This document shows, in pieces, positions 49,019 through 62,859 of a stretch of 64,000 nucleotides of DNA. Position 1 is the stretch's first letter; each line of letters begins with the position of its first letter. The translations under genes and the position numbers were made by a program. The stretch comes from Sipunculus nudus. Lineage: Eukaryota; Annelida; Sipuncula; Golfingiida; Sipunculidae. The notes beneath the pieces were generated by a model, which saw only the letters and a program-made list of their open reading frames with translations, searched no databases and was not told the origin of the DNA. Where the stretch lies: NCBI GenBank assembly GCA_026874595.1, contig CM049307.1, forward strand, positions 8,085,579 to 8,149,578. The letters run 5' to 3'.

Positions 49019-51129
49019 CATTATTTGTGTCTTATGCTGCGAGTGTCCTTCGTCAATCTATATAGGAACACTGAGAGATGAGAAATTGATACATCACAAT
49101 AAGATGTATATGTCCATTTTTCCGATTATGCAGAATAATTAGGCCTAACATCACATGGTCAAGAATGATTAAATGTTGACCCCCATGTATTTTTACCATT
49201 GAGATCCTCGGGGGGGGGGGGGAAAGAAATTTACAAATGTAAGCCTTTCAATGATACTTAAAACATGCGTTATAATTTGGTTAATCGTGTCAACGGAAAA
49301 AGTCACGATTTTTTTCCTACGCCTGATATTGCTTAACAAGATTTATATGTAAAAAAAAGAGAAAACTGACCATTCTTAAACACTTTTAAAGCTTTTTGTC
49401 GAGCACATCATGTTTATTCATCAACTCGGCAGCAGGCGGCGCGCGGTTTGAAGTTTTCCGTTGGTCTGCTGAGATGCGGCGAGCACGTGGATTATCGGGA
49501 AGAGATGAAGTATCCATTCTTCTGCATCCCCTGTGATTACTTATGCAGGATACTTCCATCGTTAGCTGAAGTGGATAAAAGGGCCGCTAATGTCGGTTAT
49601 CAGTCAATTTGTTTAAAACATTGACGTGGAAAGCGACCCAGTCAGCCACGATTACATCATATTTGGGTACGCGGCTCTCGGCTATAATAAGAGAACGTTT
49701 GTTAAATGTGACTCGAATGAGTGTTTTAATGTACAAACTGACAGGTGTATATACAATTCATTTACAGTCATTAGTACTTTGATCTGTTCGTTTTTGTTCA
49801 CTTTTTTCACACTTTTACAAATGAGAAGACATAAGGAACCTTTAAGACAGGACCAAGAGATCGAACAACAACACGTGTTAAATCTCCACAAGTAAAAAAA
49901 AGCCATTGGGTCTCTAGTCAATACGCTTCTGGATCTATAAGACAACATTAAATCAGATAAATGTAAGCACCTTCTGGCAGTTACCTAACCGCACATCCCG
50001 AGTTTTCATACATTCACAAGGGATGCATACGAATTGCCGGTTTTTCACCTCCAGTAACCAAAATGGGGGGACCGCGGTGTTAAGTTTGCCTACTTCCTGC
50101 TTACAGTGGCGGCAGGGTTGGAACATGCATGCACGCTGGCAGACCTGATTCTGAATAATTCAAATAACAATTAGTTGCCGTATTCCATTTTTTACATACA
50201 TCCTTAGCAGTAAAAAAAGGACCGCCTTTGATTGGTGGAAATTAGGAGCGGTGTCCGAGCGTAACAGGGTGAGACCAACGTGTCTGGTATCTCACGTTAT
50301 GTCACAGGGCGTTTACGTAATGTCAGCCTCGTGCTTGTAAGCATTATATACACTGCTACAGATTAGTTTTACTTTATACTCAAGTAACAAGTATTAACGG
50401 TTTCTTTCAGACCCGCGCATGGAAGTCTATATATCTACAAACTGCTCTGTCTTCAGTTACTATAGTTTCTATATATCTTATAAATAGATGTATAGACATT
50501 TTATTCTGTACCTTCTGAATATGCATATACATATCTTCCTGTACACGTTTCCTTATACATATTCTTTATTGTTTATAATATCCTACAGTCTACGCAATTT
50601 TTAATATAAATATATAATATATATATAATAACCATAGATAAAGCTATGTTTACATTTCTTATTTCCTGTTATGTATAAATAACTTTTCCCCGTTTTCCTC
50701 AGGACCTGCGGATGACAAACTGACGACGGACATCTCACTGTCTTCACTTACTATAGTTTTCTATATATAGAATCTAATTTGCACATGTATAGCCAGGTAG
50801 CATTCCGGTGACGATCACTGTCGGTGTTTATGTCATGTGTCCCGTGTCCGGGGAATATTTATTACCTACATAGTGACACTTTCGCACCAGTGTATTACAG
50901 TCCGCTTACAACATTAAGAAATACCAGAGCGTTATCGCGCGTTATCTTTCCGCTGACTTCACACGTGACCACGGGGGTGTTACTATTCTGACATTGTCTC
51001 TTTTACAACAAACAGTTATTAATATTATAAGCTCGAGTGGGTAAAGAGCACGGGACAATATCGACCACACCCTCCTGATAAGTCTATTTATAGTGAACTT
51101 CCATTTATTATTTATACCATTCAGCTTTT

Positions 51130-51132
<3 letters not shown>
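49016..51132. other. Upstream DNA, mostly unassigned
   Basis: It contains a 13-G run (49210-49222), a CpG-richer stretch at 49430-49620, and a small motif cluster at 50929-50967: two GCGTTATC sites 10 bp apart, then a CACGTG E-box. No gene is recognised apart from the doubtful frame at 49626. Confidence 0.3.
49626..49895 (+). other. Open frame with a possible membrane segment, no ATG start
   Basis: The frame is open for 89 codons after an upstream in-frame TAA. It encodes three Cys near CDSNECFNVQTDRC, a hydrophobic run (FTVISTLICSFLFTFFTLL) and a basic stop-transfer-like RRHK. The first codons are not ATG, so it could only be an exon; no good acceptor is seen. The composition is protein-like, but a chance ORF in AT-rich DNA is quite possible. 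Confidence 0.15.

Positions 51133-51171
<39 letters not shown>
51133..51171. repeat. (TA)n array, about 39 bp
   Basis: It adjoins the pentanucleotide array that starts a few bases later. Confidence 0.95.
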
Positions 51172-51175
<4 letters not shown>

Positions 51176-51176
<1 letters not shown>

Positions 51177-51562
51177 GTATTGTATTATATTATATTATAT
51201 TATATTATTTAATATTATTTAATATTATATTATATTATATTATATTATATTTTTTTTGTATTGTATTGTATTATATAATATTGTATTATATAATATTTTA
51301 TTATATTATATTTTATTATATTATATTGTTATATTGTTTTGATTATATTATATTATATTATACTGTGTATATTAAATTATATTGTATAATATTATATTGC
51401 ATTATATTATATTATATTATATTGTATTATAATATATTGTATTATATTGTTTATATTATATTATATTGTATAATATTATTTTGTATTATATTATATTGCA
51501 TTATAAGATATTGTATTATACTGTATTGTATTGTGTTGTATTGTATTGTATTGTATTTTATT
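51176..51562. repeat. Pentanucleotide TATTA/TATTG array, about 387 bp
   Basis: Mostly 5-bp units TATAT, TATTA and TGTAT in drifting variants, becoming TTGTA towards the right end. Open frames of Tyr/Ile repeats over it are artefacts. Confidence 0.9.
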
Positions 51563-53286
51563 ACCGATTCAATAGATGGAGATGCAAGCTGAGTTTTCAA
51601 GATTCCTTTGTCTCCTGTATCTCTTGGATCTCTTGTTTCTATATATAATACCATGGAGATACAATTAATTGTATATCGCCATGATAATACAGTATATAGA
51701 ACAGCGTACTACAATGGCAGTACGATCAAATATTAAATTATAACTTGGCATGTGTGTCGGCGTAGATACTATACACACTGCATGGAAGTCGGTTAATCGA
51801 CCAAATACTAGTACATCCATTCACTGTAAATGTGCATGGTGTGGATTACTGTCATGAAAAAAAATATCAGCCCTGAATATGATGAATTTCAGACACCTGT
51901 AGAAGATGCCATAAGGCACATTGACATTAATCGAAAACGATGTTTTTGTTTTCACTGTCTACAGAACATATCACCGTGCAGGCCCGCAAATATCCAAATA
52001 TAATTGTAAAATTAATATATATATATATATATTAAACATAATATTTCAAATATATAAAATTCTTTCAAATATATTAATGTGTATATCAAAATATAAATAA
52101 TAATTTATTTCTCCTTGAATATATTGAAGAAGAACGAATGAAAAAGTTATACGCTGACATTATAAGAAACTTTTAAATATAGAGAAACTTTTTTTGGAAA
52201 TGATTTGTCATATATTTTATTCATGTATAATCATTCGTATATCATTCATTTTCACTTAAGTATATTGTAATATTTAAATGCATATCTCTTTGTTCTATTC
52301 TTTACATTTTTTTTACATGCGGAGTATAAAGCACACATATAAAATACATATTTTTGTATATATATTTTTATATATATTTTATGAATCAATAGAACTGAAT
52401 CGACTGAAACGATCGTTTTCGGAAACAGAATGGATCGAAATTGTATACAAACGCATACCATATACAGGGAAATATTATGATATATTAATCAAAGGAAGAA
52501 CGGTCAGAAATAATATATACAATATATTCAAGATATCATGCATATATATATATAATATATAATATATAATAAACATGTATAAATATACTAAATATATTAT
52601 ATATCAATGTATATTATATAATATAAATGTATATATAATATATAATATATATGAATGACAAAAAGAGATGTATATTATAGAATTGCATTATGGGAGAGTT
52701 TGTTATATGACCGGATGTTGATTCACTTTTCCATGAAGAACACTAAACTGGAGAATGCGAGAAAAGAAGAGCTCTTTATAGGCGTCTCCCAACCATGTTG
52801 GAGATACCCAGAGTCTTAAAGTACGAGAAGATAACCCTTAACTCGTGCCAAGCACAGCTGAACTTGCACAAAAAACACGCAAGTATATATATATATAGGA
52901 AGTGGTTCATTACCAGTTTACTTTTAACGTGAAAATCATGAATGTAAATTATCATACATGAAGTATACAGATAGAGCGGCTATACTTTGTATATGATTTT
53001 TTAACAACACACAAATTCAAATATGGACAGAACACAATTCTGATAAATAGGAAATTAGAATAAATGTAATTCCATATAAATCAAATAAAAAAAATCCCAA
53101 GTAGCTACTGTACATACATGTGACCTGAACACTGAATCGTTTCACTGTATGAACATGCAGAATACGATGAGGTTAATTGATATATACATATTTTATTCAG
53201 ATATCTTACCCGCAGGAAAAATAATTCAAACTGACATGTTAATTAAAATTGTAGAGGCTAAAGTACAGAAAGTCAATACACGCACA

Positions 53287-53289
<3 letters not shown>
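51563..53289. other. AT-rich DNA without recognised features
   Basis: No gene is recognised. Several short AT-only stretches (52010-52110 and 52540-52660) are degenerate microsatellites. Confidence 0.4.

Positions 53290-53348
<59 letters not shown>
53290..53348. repeat. (TA)n array, about 59 bp
   Basis: Uninterrupted TA dinucleotides. Confidence 0.95.
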
Positions 53349-53349
<1 letters not shown>

Positions 53350-53460
53350 CATGCAGTTCAGTGTGAACAGCGGCACCAGATGCAGGCAGTTGATCCATAT
53401 ACACCCGCATGTTACAAAATATTTATCAGCTGACGCAGTATAGAGGTGTTTTATCAGGGA

Positions 53461-53485
53461 GTTTGTTTGTTTGTTTGTTTGTTTG
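53461..53485. repeat. (GTTT)6 microsatellite
   Basis: Six tetranucleotide units. It lies inside the 133-codon minus-strand open frame 53347-53748, where it encodes Lys-Gln-Thr-Asn repeats. Confidence 0.9.
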
Positions 53486-54503
53486 GCTTTGACAAATGAC
53501 AAAGAATCACTCAATACAAAGAGGGAGTATTTTAATAGCTGATACATTTTATTTACTGTTACATCCTCAAAATTAATGGCTGAGGCCATTTTTATGACAA
53601 CCTGCCAATTGAAATCCGAACTACATGTATAACATGCACTTTCCCTATTTAAGAGCAATTTAAAACATTTTCTCTCCATGACATAATATAGGGTCATTTT
53701 GATACCTACTTTTAATTGCACATACTCTAATCGTTTTATATATGTCATTCATGCCATGTTTTATAAACGTAAAGATTGGACTAACGTAATATTTGAACTT
53801 CGTGATTTGTACATATGTGCTCTATACATATATGAGTTTTACTTATTGTTTAGCTGGAATCCGTAAAGTGTCATGAATAGACTCTATACACATTTAACAG
53901 TTATTTCTTGTCATTGTCTATTTATATGATCTATGAACCATCTTTTTCTATTATCATGAAAAGGTAATTGTAACAGGACTCCGTTGAAACAAACAGCATT
54001 ATGCTGAATGGGCTTTCCTGGTAAAATATATTTGTAATAAATATAAATATCCATGCCTTTGTTCACAAACCAGTGTCATGCGTTTAATCTTTTCTTGCTT
54101 TTTATATAAAAAGATTTTACCTGTGCATATTTTGTCCTAAATTGTGTACATAGGGCGACTATTGTTTGTTTTCTGAAAGAGATTGGACTAATATAGTTTG
54201 TAAAGATATCTTTTTATTATAGCTTCTCGTTATATAAAGCATGCCAATAAAACCACATTCGCTCAAAATACTGAACAATCATGTATTGTGTCCAGGGAAA
54301 ATTTTTGTTTAGCAATTAATGAACAAATCAATAAAATAATGCGTGGCATTTTTACAATCAGAATATCAAAATTGAGCTCATGTTTAATCTAATTTATTTG
54401 AAGTTATATAAATCTCTGAAGAAATGAACTAATGGGATAAATTTCACACATAAAAGTCTACAGAACTGTTATATTTTAGACATTTCTTAATGTGTACTAC
54501 AAT

Positions 54504-54506
<3 letters not shown>

Positions 54507-54561
<55 letters not shown>
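54507..54561. repeat. (TA)n array, about 55 bp
   Basis: Uninterrupted TA dinucleotides. Confidence 0.95.
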
Positions 54562-54567
<6 letters not shown>

Positions 54568-54871
54568 CAAGTATAATCTGGATTTGTTTTAACTGAGCCA
54601 GCGGTTCAGTAAGAGCAGTTCATGACGAAACTCGGCTATTTTAAGATTTCGATATATATTTCTAAATTTAGAATATGATGTTACGTAGTCACGTGAACAA
54701 CCTCAATCTCATTTCTAGTGTCGTTGAGTCGCAAATACACGTCATTTCATTATTAACATAAGGAACCATTATCAGATTATACACCTATTACAATGTGTTT
54801 TGAAAGGCATATATTTTGTTTTGAATATCATTTACATGGAGAAGGTGGCAAATGTTTTTAATAATAAATAT

Positions 54872-54873
<2 letters not shown>

Positions 54874-54913
<40 letters not shown>
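54874..54913. repeat. (TAA)n microsatellite, about 40 bp
   Basis: Uninterrupted TAA triplets. Confidence 0.9.
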
Positions 54914-56072
54914 TTAAAATATTACTAATAAATATATATAAATAATCCCATAAGAAATAATGCAAGATTTGAATATTATTTCCAGTAAATTATCCTGCAT
55001 TTAGACTTGGTTGGCTTCTTTTTGGGTTTCCCTCTCCGTATAGAACGGTCAGTTGGGTAAATTCCTTGGTACGAAGAAACACCGTTCATCATTTTCAAAT
55101 CTATGTACACAGAGTGGGGCTGATTTGCCTGGAGTGTGAATAAATAACGCAGATATCTCGAAGCAATGACCTGCAAGCAAAAAGAGCTGTTTGCTTAAAC
55201 TGGCGTTTGTTTGGTGCCCGAGACGGGTTTCGTATAAACATGTTGATGGAGCAATTGTGTGAAGATGGGACTGGGGCCTTGTGCCGAATTACGGGCGGGA
55301 CCTGAAGAAGGTATTGAAGCTTTGAAACCAGGTTTAAGGCAAAGACGAGCTGAACGTGCGGCGCAAACACTCACCTATTCACGTACTCGCGGTTGTGTTT
55401 GGTTAAAAATCCAACATGCAGCAAACAGCCTGGGCGATCTGAACACGCGAGGGGTTTAACAACGTGCTCAAATGATGCGCGCACCCCAGCGTGTCAGAGC
55501 CCAACGGCAAACCACCCAGACCTGACGAGCCGACACACAAATTATTATCACCGTCCATTTAAACTGACTAGCGGACCGTGGTAGATTCCTTTATATACTT
55601 GACTGAGGTACTCTTATGGCAACTGTCTGTCAAGGCGATAAATGCAGCATTTATTGATAGAATTGCAAGCCGCTACATCCATGCATATGTTTGCCATTGG
55701 AGCGGTAGTCCCATCATTTCCCCAAGAGGACAGTTTATTATTATGGCTTAGCTGTGAGGAGGGCCCCGCGAGGCTGACAAAACAACCCAACACACAGCCA
55801 AGCTGCAAAACCTACCCGACGCCAAATTGTGTTGACACATACATCGCAGCCACCCTGAATAGTGGCTTTGGTCCGGGAGGCCACAACCATGAAACTTTAT
55901 CCCCGGAAACACAAAATCAATCATAGTTCACGACTGATGGTCCCAAGGGACACTTTCTTCGGAATGTAGCAACATGAACCTAAAATAAAACGCCTGTATC
56001 CCAAGGTCACTGGCCCTTTTTGCAAAGGCGGTCTGTTTATCTGACAATAGGCAGTAATTTTAGGTCTCGCGT
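54914..56072. other. CpG-richer upstream segment without an assigned gene
   Basis: Between 55190 and 55600 and again around 55760-55910 GC rises above background. Overlapping frames are open on both strands, none with a family signature. It leads into the promoter-like cluster at 56073. Confidence 0.3.
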
Positions 56073-56240
56073 CACGTGCAGTCTTAGCAGCATTGACATA
56101 ATCCCGTTATTAGCAGGTTACGTCACATGATACAGCAAGTCACGTCATAAGACACCGATTAAAAAAGTGTCTGTTGCACTTGGGTATCAGTATAAAAGCC
56201 TTGACCTTCTTTATACTGTTCCAGGTCTGCTCCAGTCATG
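56073..56240 (+). promoter_or_regulatory. Promoter-like cluster: E-boxes, CRE-like sites and TATA box
   Basis: In order on the plus strand: CACGTG (56073-56078), TTACGTCA overlapping CACATG (56118-56129), TCACGTCA (56140-56147), a 43-bp gap, TATAAAAG (56191-56198), and an initiator-like CCAGTC near 56232 with an ATG at 56238. The spacing is that of a compact animal promoter. The ATG opens only a 34-codon frame (56238-56342, starting MVSAFPVLWYNKRPG) that I do not recognise, so the transcript could be spliced or non-coding. Confidence 0.35.
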
Positions 56241-56570
56241 GTTTCTGCTTTCCCGGTCCTCTGGTATAATAAAAGACCAGGCTCCTCGCGCTGCTTTAAC
56301 GCTCGTGTCATATTTAGGAAACAAATAGCCCTAAACTATTGACTTACAAGAAAAAAGAAAAGCAAGGACTTTAAGTACGTTGTTGCTATGGTGACCAGAA
56401 TGTAGTTTTCTATCCATGCCATTTGATATTGTTTCCTCTTTACCATTTAAAAACCACCATTTATAAATTTAGGAAAACCAAAACTCAATAAGGATGCATG
56501 CCCACAAAAATGTATATCTTTATTTTAAACCTCTGAAATTGTGTAAACATATGGTTCACTCTTGTACTAG

Positions 56571-56573
<3 letters not shown>

Positions 56574-56622
<49 letters not shown>
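56574..56622. repeat. (TA)n array, about 49 bp
   Basis: TA dinucleotides followed by TGTCTGTGTGTGTGTA. Confidence 0.95.
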
Positions 56623-56625
<3 letters not shown>

Positions 56626-59600
56626 TGTGTGTGTGTATGAAACGATTAAATACACGTATTTCCTATATAAAGCTTTCAGAAAATACGCGTAATCTCTAAT
56701 TCACTCAGTAACTTCAGGAGAATTTAAAATCCCCGAACCGATATAAAAATTACAATTGTCCAAATGTTAATAACATTTTGAGTGTTAGTTTACTCTCAGG
56801 TGTGGATGCAATCAATGCCATTTTTCTTTGTTCACCCATCTTCACCTTTGCATTCCTACTTCAACAATGCTCGCTCAAGAGAGCATACGCATGTCCAACC
56901 AAAGGTGAACTCGCAATTTTATTACATTTATTATTATTGTTATTTGTTATTCTTGTTGCTGTTGCTGTTGTTTTTGCTTTTGTTCTTTTATTTATGAATA
57001 TAGAAACATGTATTTCAATTGAGAGTGTTAAATAAACTAATAGTTATGTGAAAACAAAAGTAAAATAACACAACTAAATTTAATATATAATGCCTACTTG
57101 AATGAAATACACGCTCTGAAATGAGGCCAATAATGCTTATTTGTAAAAGATTAATCAGTTACATAAGGCATTGCTTTTTTGCATTTGTAACTGGACTCGA
57201 AGAAAGTGAAAAAATGTTACCTTTGCATTGTCGTGGAAGAAATATGTTTGTTAAATCTGTTGTTTTTTTTATACATCGGTTTTTTAAGTCCAGCTGTTTA
57301 TTAATAACTTGAAAACTGTTTTTCTAAAGCATTTCCAAATTATCTCCTGACTATAATATAAACTACGAAGAGATACTTTTATCTATATATGTTGCCGGAC
57401 TTATTGCTCTATAGACTTAATTATATATTATTATATGAAAACTCTTTTACATAAAACTGTCCATTTCTGTGTTTACATATCGTTCCAAATTAAGCATAAT
57501 TTTTAAAAGGTACGTAATGATAAGTTAATTGGTCGAACCTGTTGCATGTGTATATAATAGTTCAACTGCGAATAAATTACAAAATGTTTTAATATATATA
57601 ATCCCCCACATGTAAACAAAAATTCTACATCAATAGCGTTTATGGCCGGCAGCGTTTGTTGCTTTTAAATCGTGAATTCAAACTTATACAAATTGTGAAA
57701 TGTGCATATTACTGTGTTTTATGTGTGTTAATAATTTACATAAATATTGTTTTATAGTTATATATATAGTTTTATATATTATTGATATTTATATATTATA
57801 TAATTTATGATAATTTTGTTATCATAATAATAATAATATTATCACAATTTACATGTATATGTAATTACATACATATACTATATTATTTTAAATATACATA
57901 CAGTAATGAAATCTTATATAAGCATATATAATTTTGTATATTTGTTATAATCAGTTTACAACTTTCATTCGTTTCCCAGACTGACATCCGGTAGCATATA
58001 CCATATAATAGTTACAGTACGTCTTTGTGGTGAAGATCTGTTATACGTCAATATCAGATTTGATAATCATTTTTTTATACATTATCATTAAACTAAATTT
58101 GCTTCACGGTGTACCATGGAGGGATTGTATAAATAAGATATCAATAGTAAATGTTTAAAGCATTAATATTTATAATAACAAGTTATTGAAATTTGATATG
58201 GAATGATTCCATTGTGAGTGCATGTATTCCTTCAAATCCAACGATATGTCATTACGTCTCGCATGAACTCTCTATGAAGTGAGGAACTGGTATCTTAATT
58301 TCATAAATAACGATTATGATTATGTGTAAGAAAGCATACCTATAATATACCTGAATGGCCTGTGTGCCTTTCTAGTCATGCGCTCGCAGCAGGGGAGGTC
58401 ACTGTATGGGTCATGCGGAGACAGCACGACAAGTCTTGGCCTTCAGCTTACGTAATCGTGGTAGGTGGCCAGCAGGAGACCTGTACATGAATGGCTGCCG
58501 GGAGACATGACACAGCGATTGAAACATGATATGTCTGGCGATTGTTCTGTGTAACCTATAATGTAATTACAGATGTCATCCATAGATGTATATACCGAAT
58601 TAGAATAAACCGCATTTCGTTACGTTTAATTCCCTTTCACATTAATGCACCTATATATATATATGAGATCACACGGGTACTCTTGCAGCTTACGCAAGGT
58701 ATAGATGTGCCATGAATTTTACCAACATTTCCAAGAATTTTTCGAGTCGATAGTTAATGTATACTTTAATAAAACCCCAAACTGGAGAAGTATCATATAT
58801 ATAGTCGTCTACATTTTAATTTCATCTCGGAAAAAAATCCGTTTCCTATATTTGTTATAAAACAATACGTGATAATACATTTTTTGTCATTTGCATATAA
58901 TTAAGATAAGTAATGGAAATATGCCTGAAATATCCAAAACTTTTTTTTTAATAGAATTAGAAAATTATTTTAACATGAAAGAGTAAACATGCTTATTTTA
59001 CCCGATGTTATAGAAATGCCACATGTTGATATATATAGTCGTCTGAATTTTCAAATATATATAAAAGTTGAAAAGTTTATTTAAAAATACGTATAAAAAA
59101 ATATTTACATAACTGTGATTAAACAAAATTATAAAAATAATCAGCCCTCATTTTATTTGGTTTTATATCCGATGTAATTTTGGTCTGAATGATTATAATT
59201 TGGAGGTGGATGCATGGAAATCATTCTCGCAGCTGTAACTTCCTGCATGGTCGAATTTAAAAATTCTATCCCAGAGAAAACTGCAATTGTGCCCTGTTTG
59301 GGCAAGTAAATATTGGTATAAATAAGTATAAAAATGCATGGTGTTTGTGTTGTGCTGTGTATGTCGGACAGGTATTTAATATATCTGACGTATAAACATT
59401 ATTGAATCCCTCAAGCAAAGATAAGAATGCGTTTTTCCATAGAAACCCTTAAAAATACCGTTTCATGTTATTATACGTATTTAAGGATTAAATATCTGTT
59501 GTTGTTATTATTATTGTTTAGTTAATTACTCACTTTTAATAACTTTCCATGGGAACAGGCATGAACATATGAAATTAGCACCTGCCAAACAGAAACGTTT

Positions 59601-61024
59601 TATAGTCTATTTAGTGTTTTTGTCATGGTGCAGTATTTATTTTAATTTTAAACAGTTTACATATTCATGTATATAGCATTTTACAGTAAACAGTAAAAAT
59701 ACCGATTTTACATTACAAAGTATAAATTTTGGCCTTAATTTCTTAACTATATGTGGCATGTGAAACACTACTTTATATAATTGGTAAATATATACGTCAA
59801 ATATCCACCAGACGAGTTTTACTCTATTTTGTACACTTGTCCGAGTGTTTTATTTCTTTAAATTAAAGGTTTGCATATTCTTGTATATCATTTTATGTTC
59901 ATTTAATTTTATATAAAATCAAATTCTCTTTTTCTATTTCAGACTGTATCATAAAATGTTTGACTAGGATTCTTGTGTTAAATCAACTGAAGGGCTAAAA
60001 TATTTATCTTTGTATATGTAAATTTAATTGGATAAGTAAAAAATCATTTATTTGACGTTAAATTTGCGAAACATCCATATGAAACCATGTTCGCATTAAG
60101 TGAAATGTTCATAATTTTTATTTTCAATTAAAAATTCATTTATACTTCGAAAAGTTATAAGTCAAAAGTGCTTTAAAAAATTGTTTGTATATGTAATTTA
60201 GAACAAATATTCAATCTTTTTGGTATAAGATTACTTGACCATATATTTAAAAAATATAAAGTTTTTTGGAAAGGGAAACCTTTCAACTTGTAATGACATA
60301 TTCTATTTTAGTCGATAAAATTAACATGTTAAACTTAAAATAAAATACTCCCATGGACAGTTTTATTGTTTGCTCACTAACTTTTTTCCACTTTAATTAA
60401 TATATCGAGTATTTAAAATATATATATGTAAAATATGAAAACATCTTGTGTTCATTGGCCAAATTAACCCTGCAAACGTAAGAAATATCTCCTAGGAAAA
60501 TCTCCTGAATTCAGTCCCCATATAAATCGATACATCGTGTGATTGAAAAAACATTAATTAAGTCATATATATTAGTCATTTATATTTAGTCATAACAAAT
60601 ATAATTTAGCTCTTTTATATAGTCTGCAATAAAATTGATCATTTATATATAAAAATGTATTATTTTGGTTAGAATATATATTGTGAAATTTACCAAATAA
60701 TATTTATATTAATATATAAATACATATTCTTTCAGTTATATTTAAAAGCATATGTCTTAAACATGCATACACTAAATGAATGTGTGTATATATATATATA
60801 TATAAATTGTCTGGTATATATATTTCACGATACACTCTAACCAGATTAATAGATCTGTAAATTAAAACGTATTATACGATGAAAAAATATAATATATGTT
60901 TCTTTTACTGCAAATATTGAATTAAATAAAATATGCATAAGACACGTTCTTGACTTTTCCTGTCATCAATGTCAAATTCGATTTTAGTATAAGCATGAAA
61001 AAGAAATTATTATATAATATTTTC

Positions 61025-61026
<2 letters not shown>
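56623..61026. other. AT-rich DNA without recognised genes
   Basis: The hydrophobic frame at 56778-57035 comes from a T-rich low-complexity run and starts at TTG, so I do not call it. A GC-richer patch at 58370-58560 stands out from the flanks and could be a conserved regulatory block. The rest shows nothing nameable. Confidence 0.4.

Positions 61027-61061
<35 letters not shown>
61027..61061. repeat. (TA)n array, about 35 bp
   Basis: Uninterrupted TA dinucleotides, about 175 bp before the foldback element. Confidence 0.95.
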
Positions 61062-61064
<3 letters not shown>

Positions 61065-61237
61065 GTAAAATTTCATGCATCACGTATATATCCTTTTGTT
61101 TTTAATCGACATCAGATAAGTCAAGTATTGTAATATATAAAATTGTAATTTGTCATATTATAATATGTGACCTCTCTACATGTTTCTGAGTCTCTCTTTC
61201 TCCCTCTCTGCGTATATTTATTTTTTTATGTGTATAT

Positions 61238-61562
61238 GTCGAGGCCCAGATATGAATCTGGCCAAATTTAAAACTGGGCCATGCAGCCCAGATCAAAATT
61301 TTGATTTGGACCAGCCCAGATCAAAATTCTAATCTGGGCCAGACCAGTTTAAAACTGGGCCAGCCCAGATTAAAATTTTGATCTGGGCCGGTCCAGATTA
61401 AAATCCTGTGGTGAAGCCTTTAGGATTTAAATCTGGTCTGGACTGATTTGAAAATGGGCCAGCCCAGATAAGAATTTTTATCTGGGCCGGTCAAGTTAAC
61501 AATCCGGTGGTGGACTGATTTTAAACTGGACCAGCCCAGATCAGAACCCTATAATCTACTCC
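61238..61562 (+). repeat. Left inverted arm of the foldback element
   Basis: Tandem CAGCCCAGAT/AAACTGGGCC units. It includes a GGTCCAGATTAAAATCC...TGGTGAAG segment whose complement recurs about three times in the right arm. Confidence 0.75.
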
Positions 61563-62859
61563 TATAGGCTGGCTTCAATTACACTTTATTTAACCAGCTG
61601 GCTTTTCATTAAATCAAAGAATTTGTGTAACATTGTAAGACTGTAAGTCAATAATAATTAATATTTAATTAATTTATTTCATTTTCTATGAAAATATCAT
61701 TTGTTGGATCCTGTCATATTTATTTTGTACTTTCACCTCTTATGTGAAATGTCCAATATATAATTATAAGATAATCATGTTAAACATTTGTATTTTACAG
61801 GTAAAAACTACAAATATAGCTTGCAGAACATGTGCATTGATTCAACAAACTAAAACAAAATTTAATCAATAATAATTAATATATATGTTACTAAATGTTA
61901 AGCCTGTGATCCAAGACCTGTAAATTTAAAATTTTATTTGTTATTTTATTTATCATTTATCATAAGTTTGGGTTTTTTGTCTGTGATCCCCCCCCCCCCC
62001 CCCCCAGTGACCCATTAACAAATTTGCACTTATCCTAACATTGGACCTAGAACTTATAACGTACTACATATTAAGGAAAGAAGGCCCTAAAACATCTATT
62101 TAAACAGAACAGTGAGAACAATATTCACCAGCTCAGCATTTAACTATTGAGGGTAGAGAATATTTGTATTGCAGCTTTTAACTATCTTCAATTTACATTA
62201 GTCATCATTTAATAGATTAGTTTTTTTTTAAGTTATTAACTCCAAAGTGAAAACTCCACCATGTTTGTCACCCTCTGAATTAAAATTCTAAATCCAATTT
62301 CCACTATTTTTGAGACTGACAAATTACAACAATCATATCATTTTCTCAGCAGTGGATTTTCTGCTATTGAAAATTACAGAAATGGTATCACAAACCTCTC
62401 CCTAGCCCCATGTTAGGGCACAATGTCATGCTGCTCACCCAAATTAGCATCAAGACTGATAAATTACTTTTGTTCACTTATAAATGGATAAAGCTGGTAT
62501 TTAATTATGCATGTATATATTTAATATAACACATGAAATTTTGATATTCAGAACAGATAATTATCTCAGTTAAGTTGAAAATTTTGATATTGAGTCAAGT
62601 AGATTTCTCAGAACTGACACATATTCTAAAGTGTGATTATTTATGGTAGTTGGTTTAGGTGAAGTTCAAATGTGAACTTGTATGCTAGAAGAATAGATGA
62701 AACCAAAGAAGCACATCATATTTGTTCATTAGCTTTTTCCTCACTAAAGTAGTTTAAATGATCTAGTTCATTATGTGTTTTGTGCCCTTCAAAATGGTGT
62801 ATCTGAAATAAATGTTTACTGTATTATCTGATTTAAGATGATAAAATCAAGCTAGCCTA
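61563..62859. other. Interior of the foldback element
   Basis: AT-rich, with a 19-C homopolymer (61988-62006). No transposase-like frame and no ORF of 60 codons or more was seen, so the element is non-autonomous. Confidence 0.6.

Noticed and set aside
53347-53748. 133-codon minus-strand ATG frame
   Set aside because: It spans a (GTTT)6 microsatellite, has no recognisable domain, and frames of this length are expected occasionally by chance in 128 kb of double-stranded search space.
56778-57035. Hydrophobic 85-codon frame with two apparent membrane segments
   Set aside because: It starts at TTG, and the hydrophobicity comes from a T-rich low-complexity run (TTATTATTGTTATTTG...).
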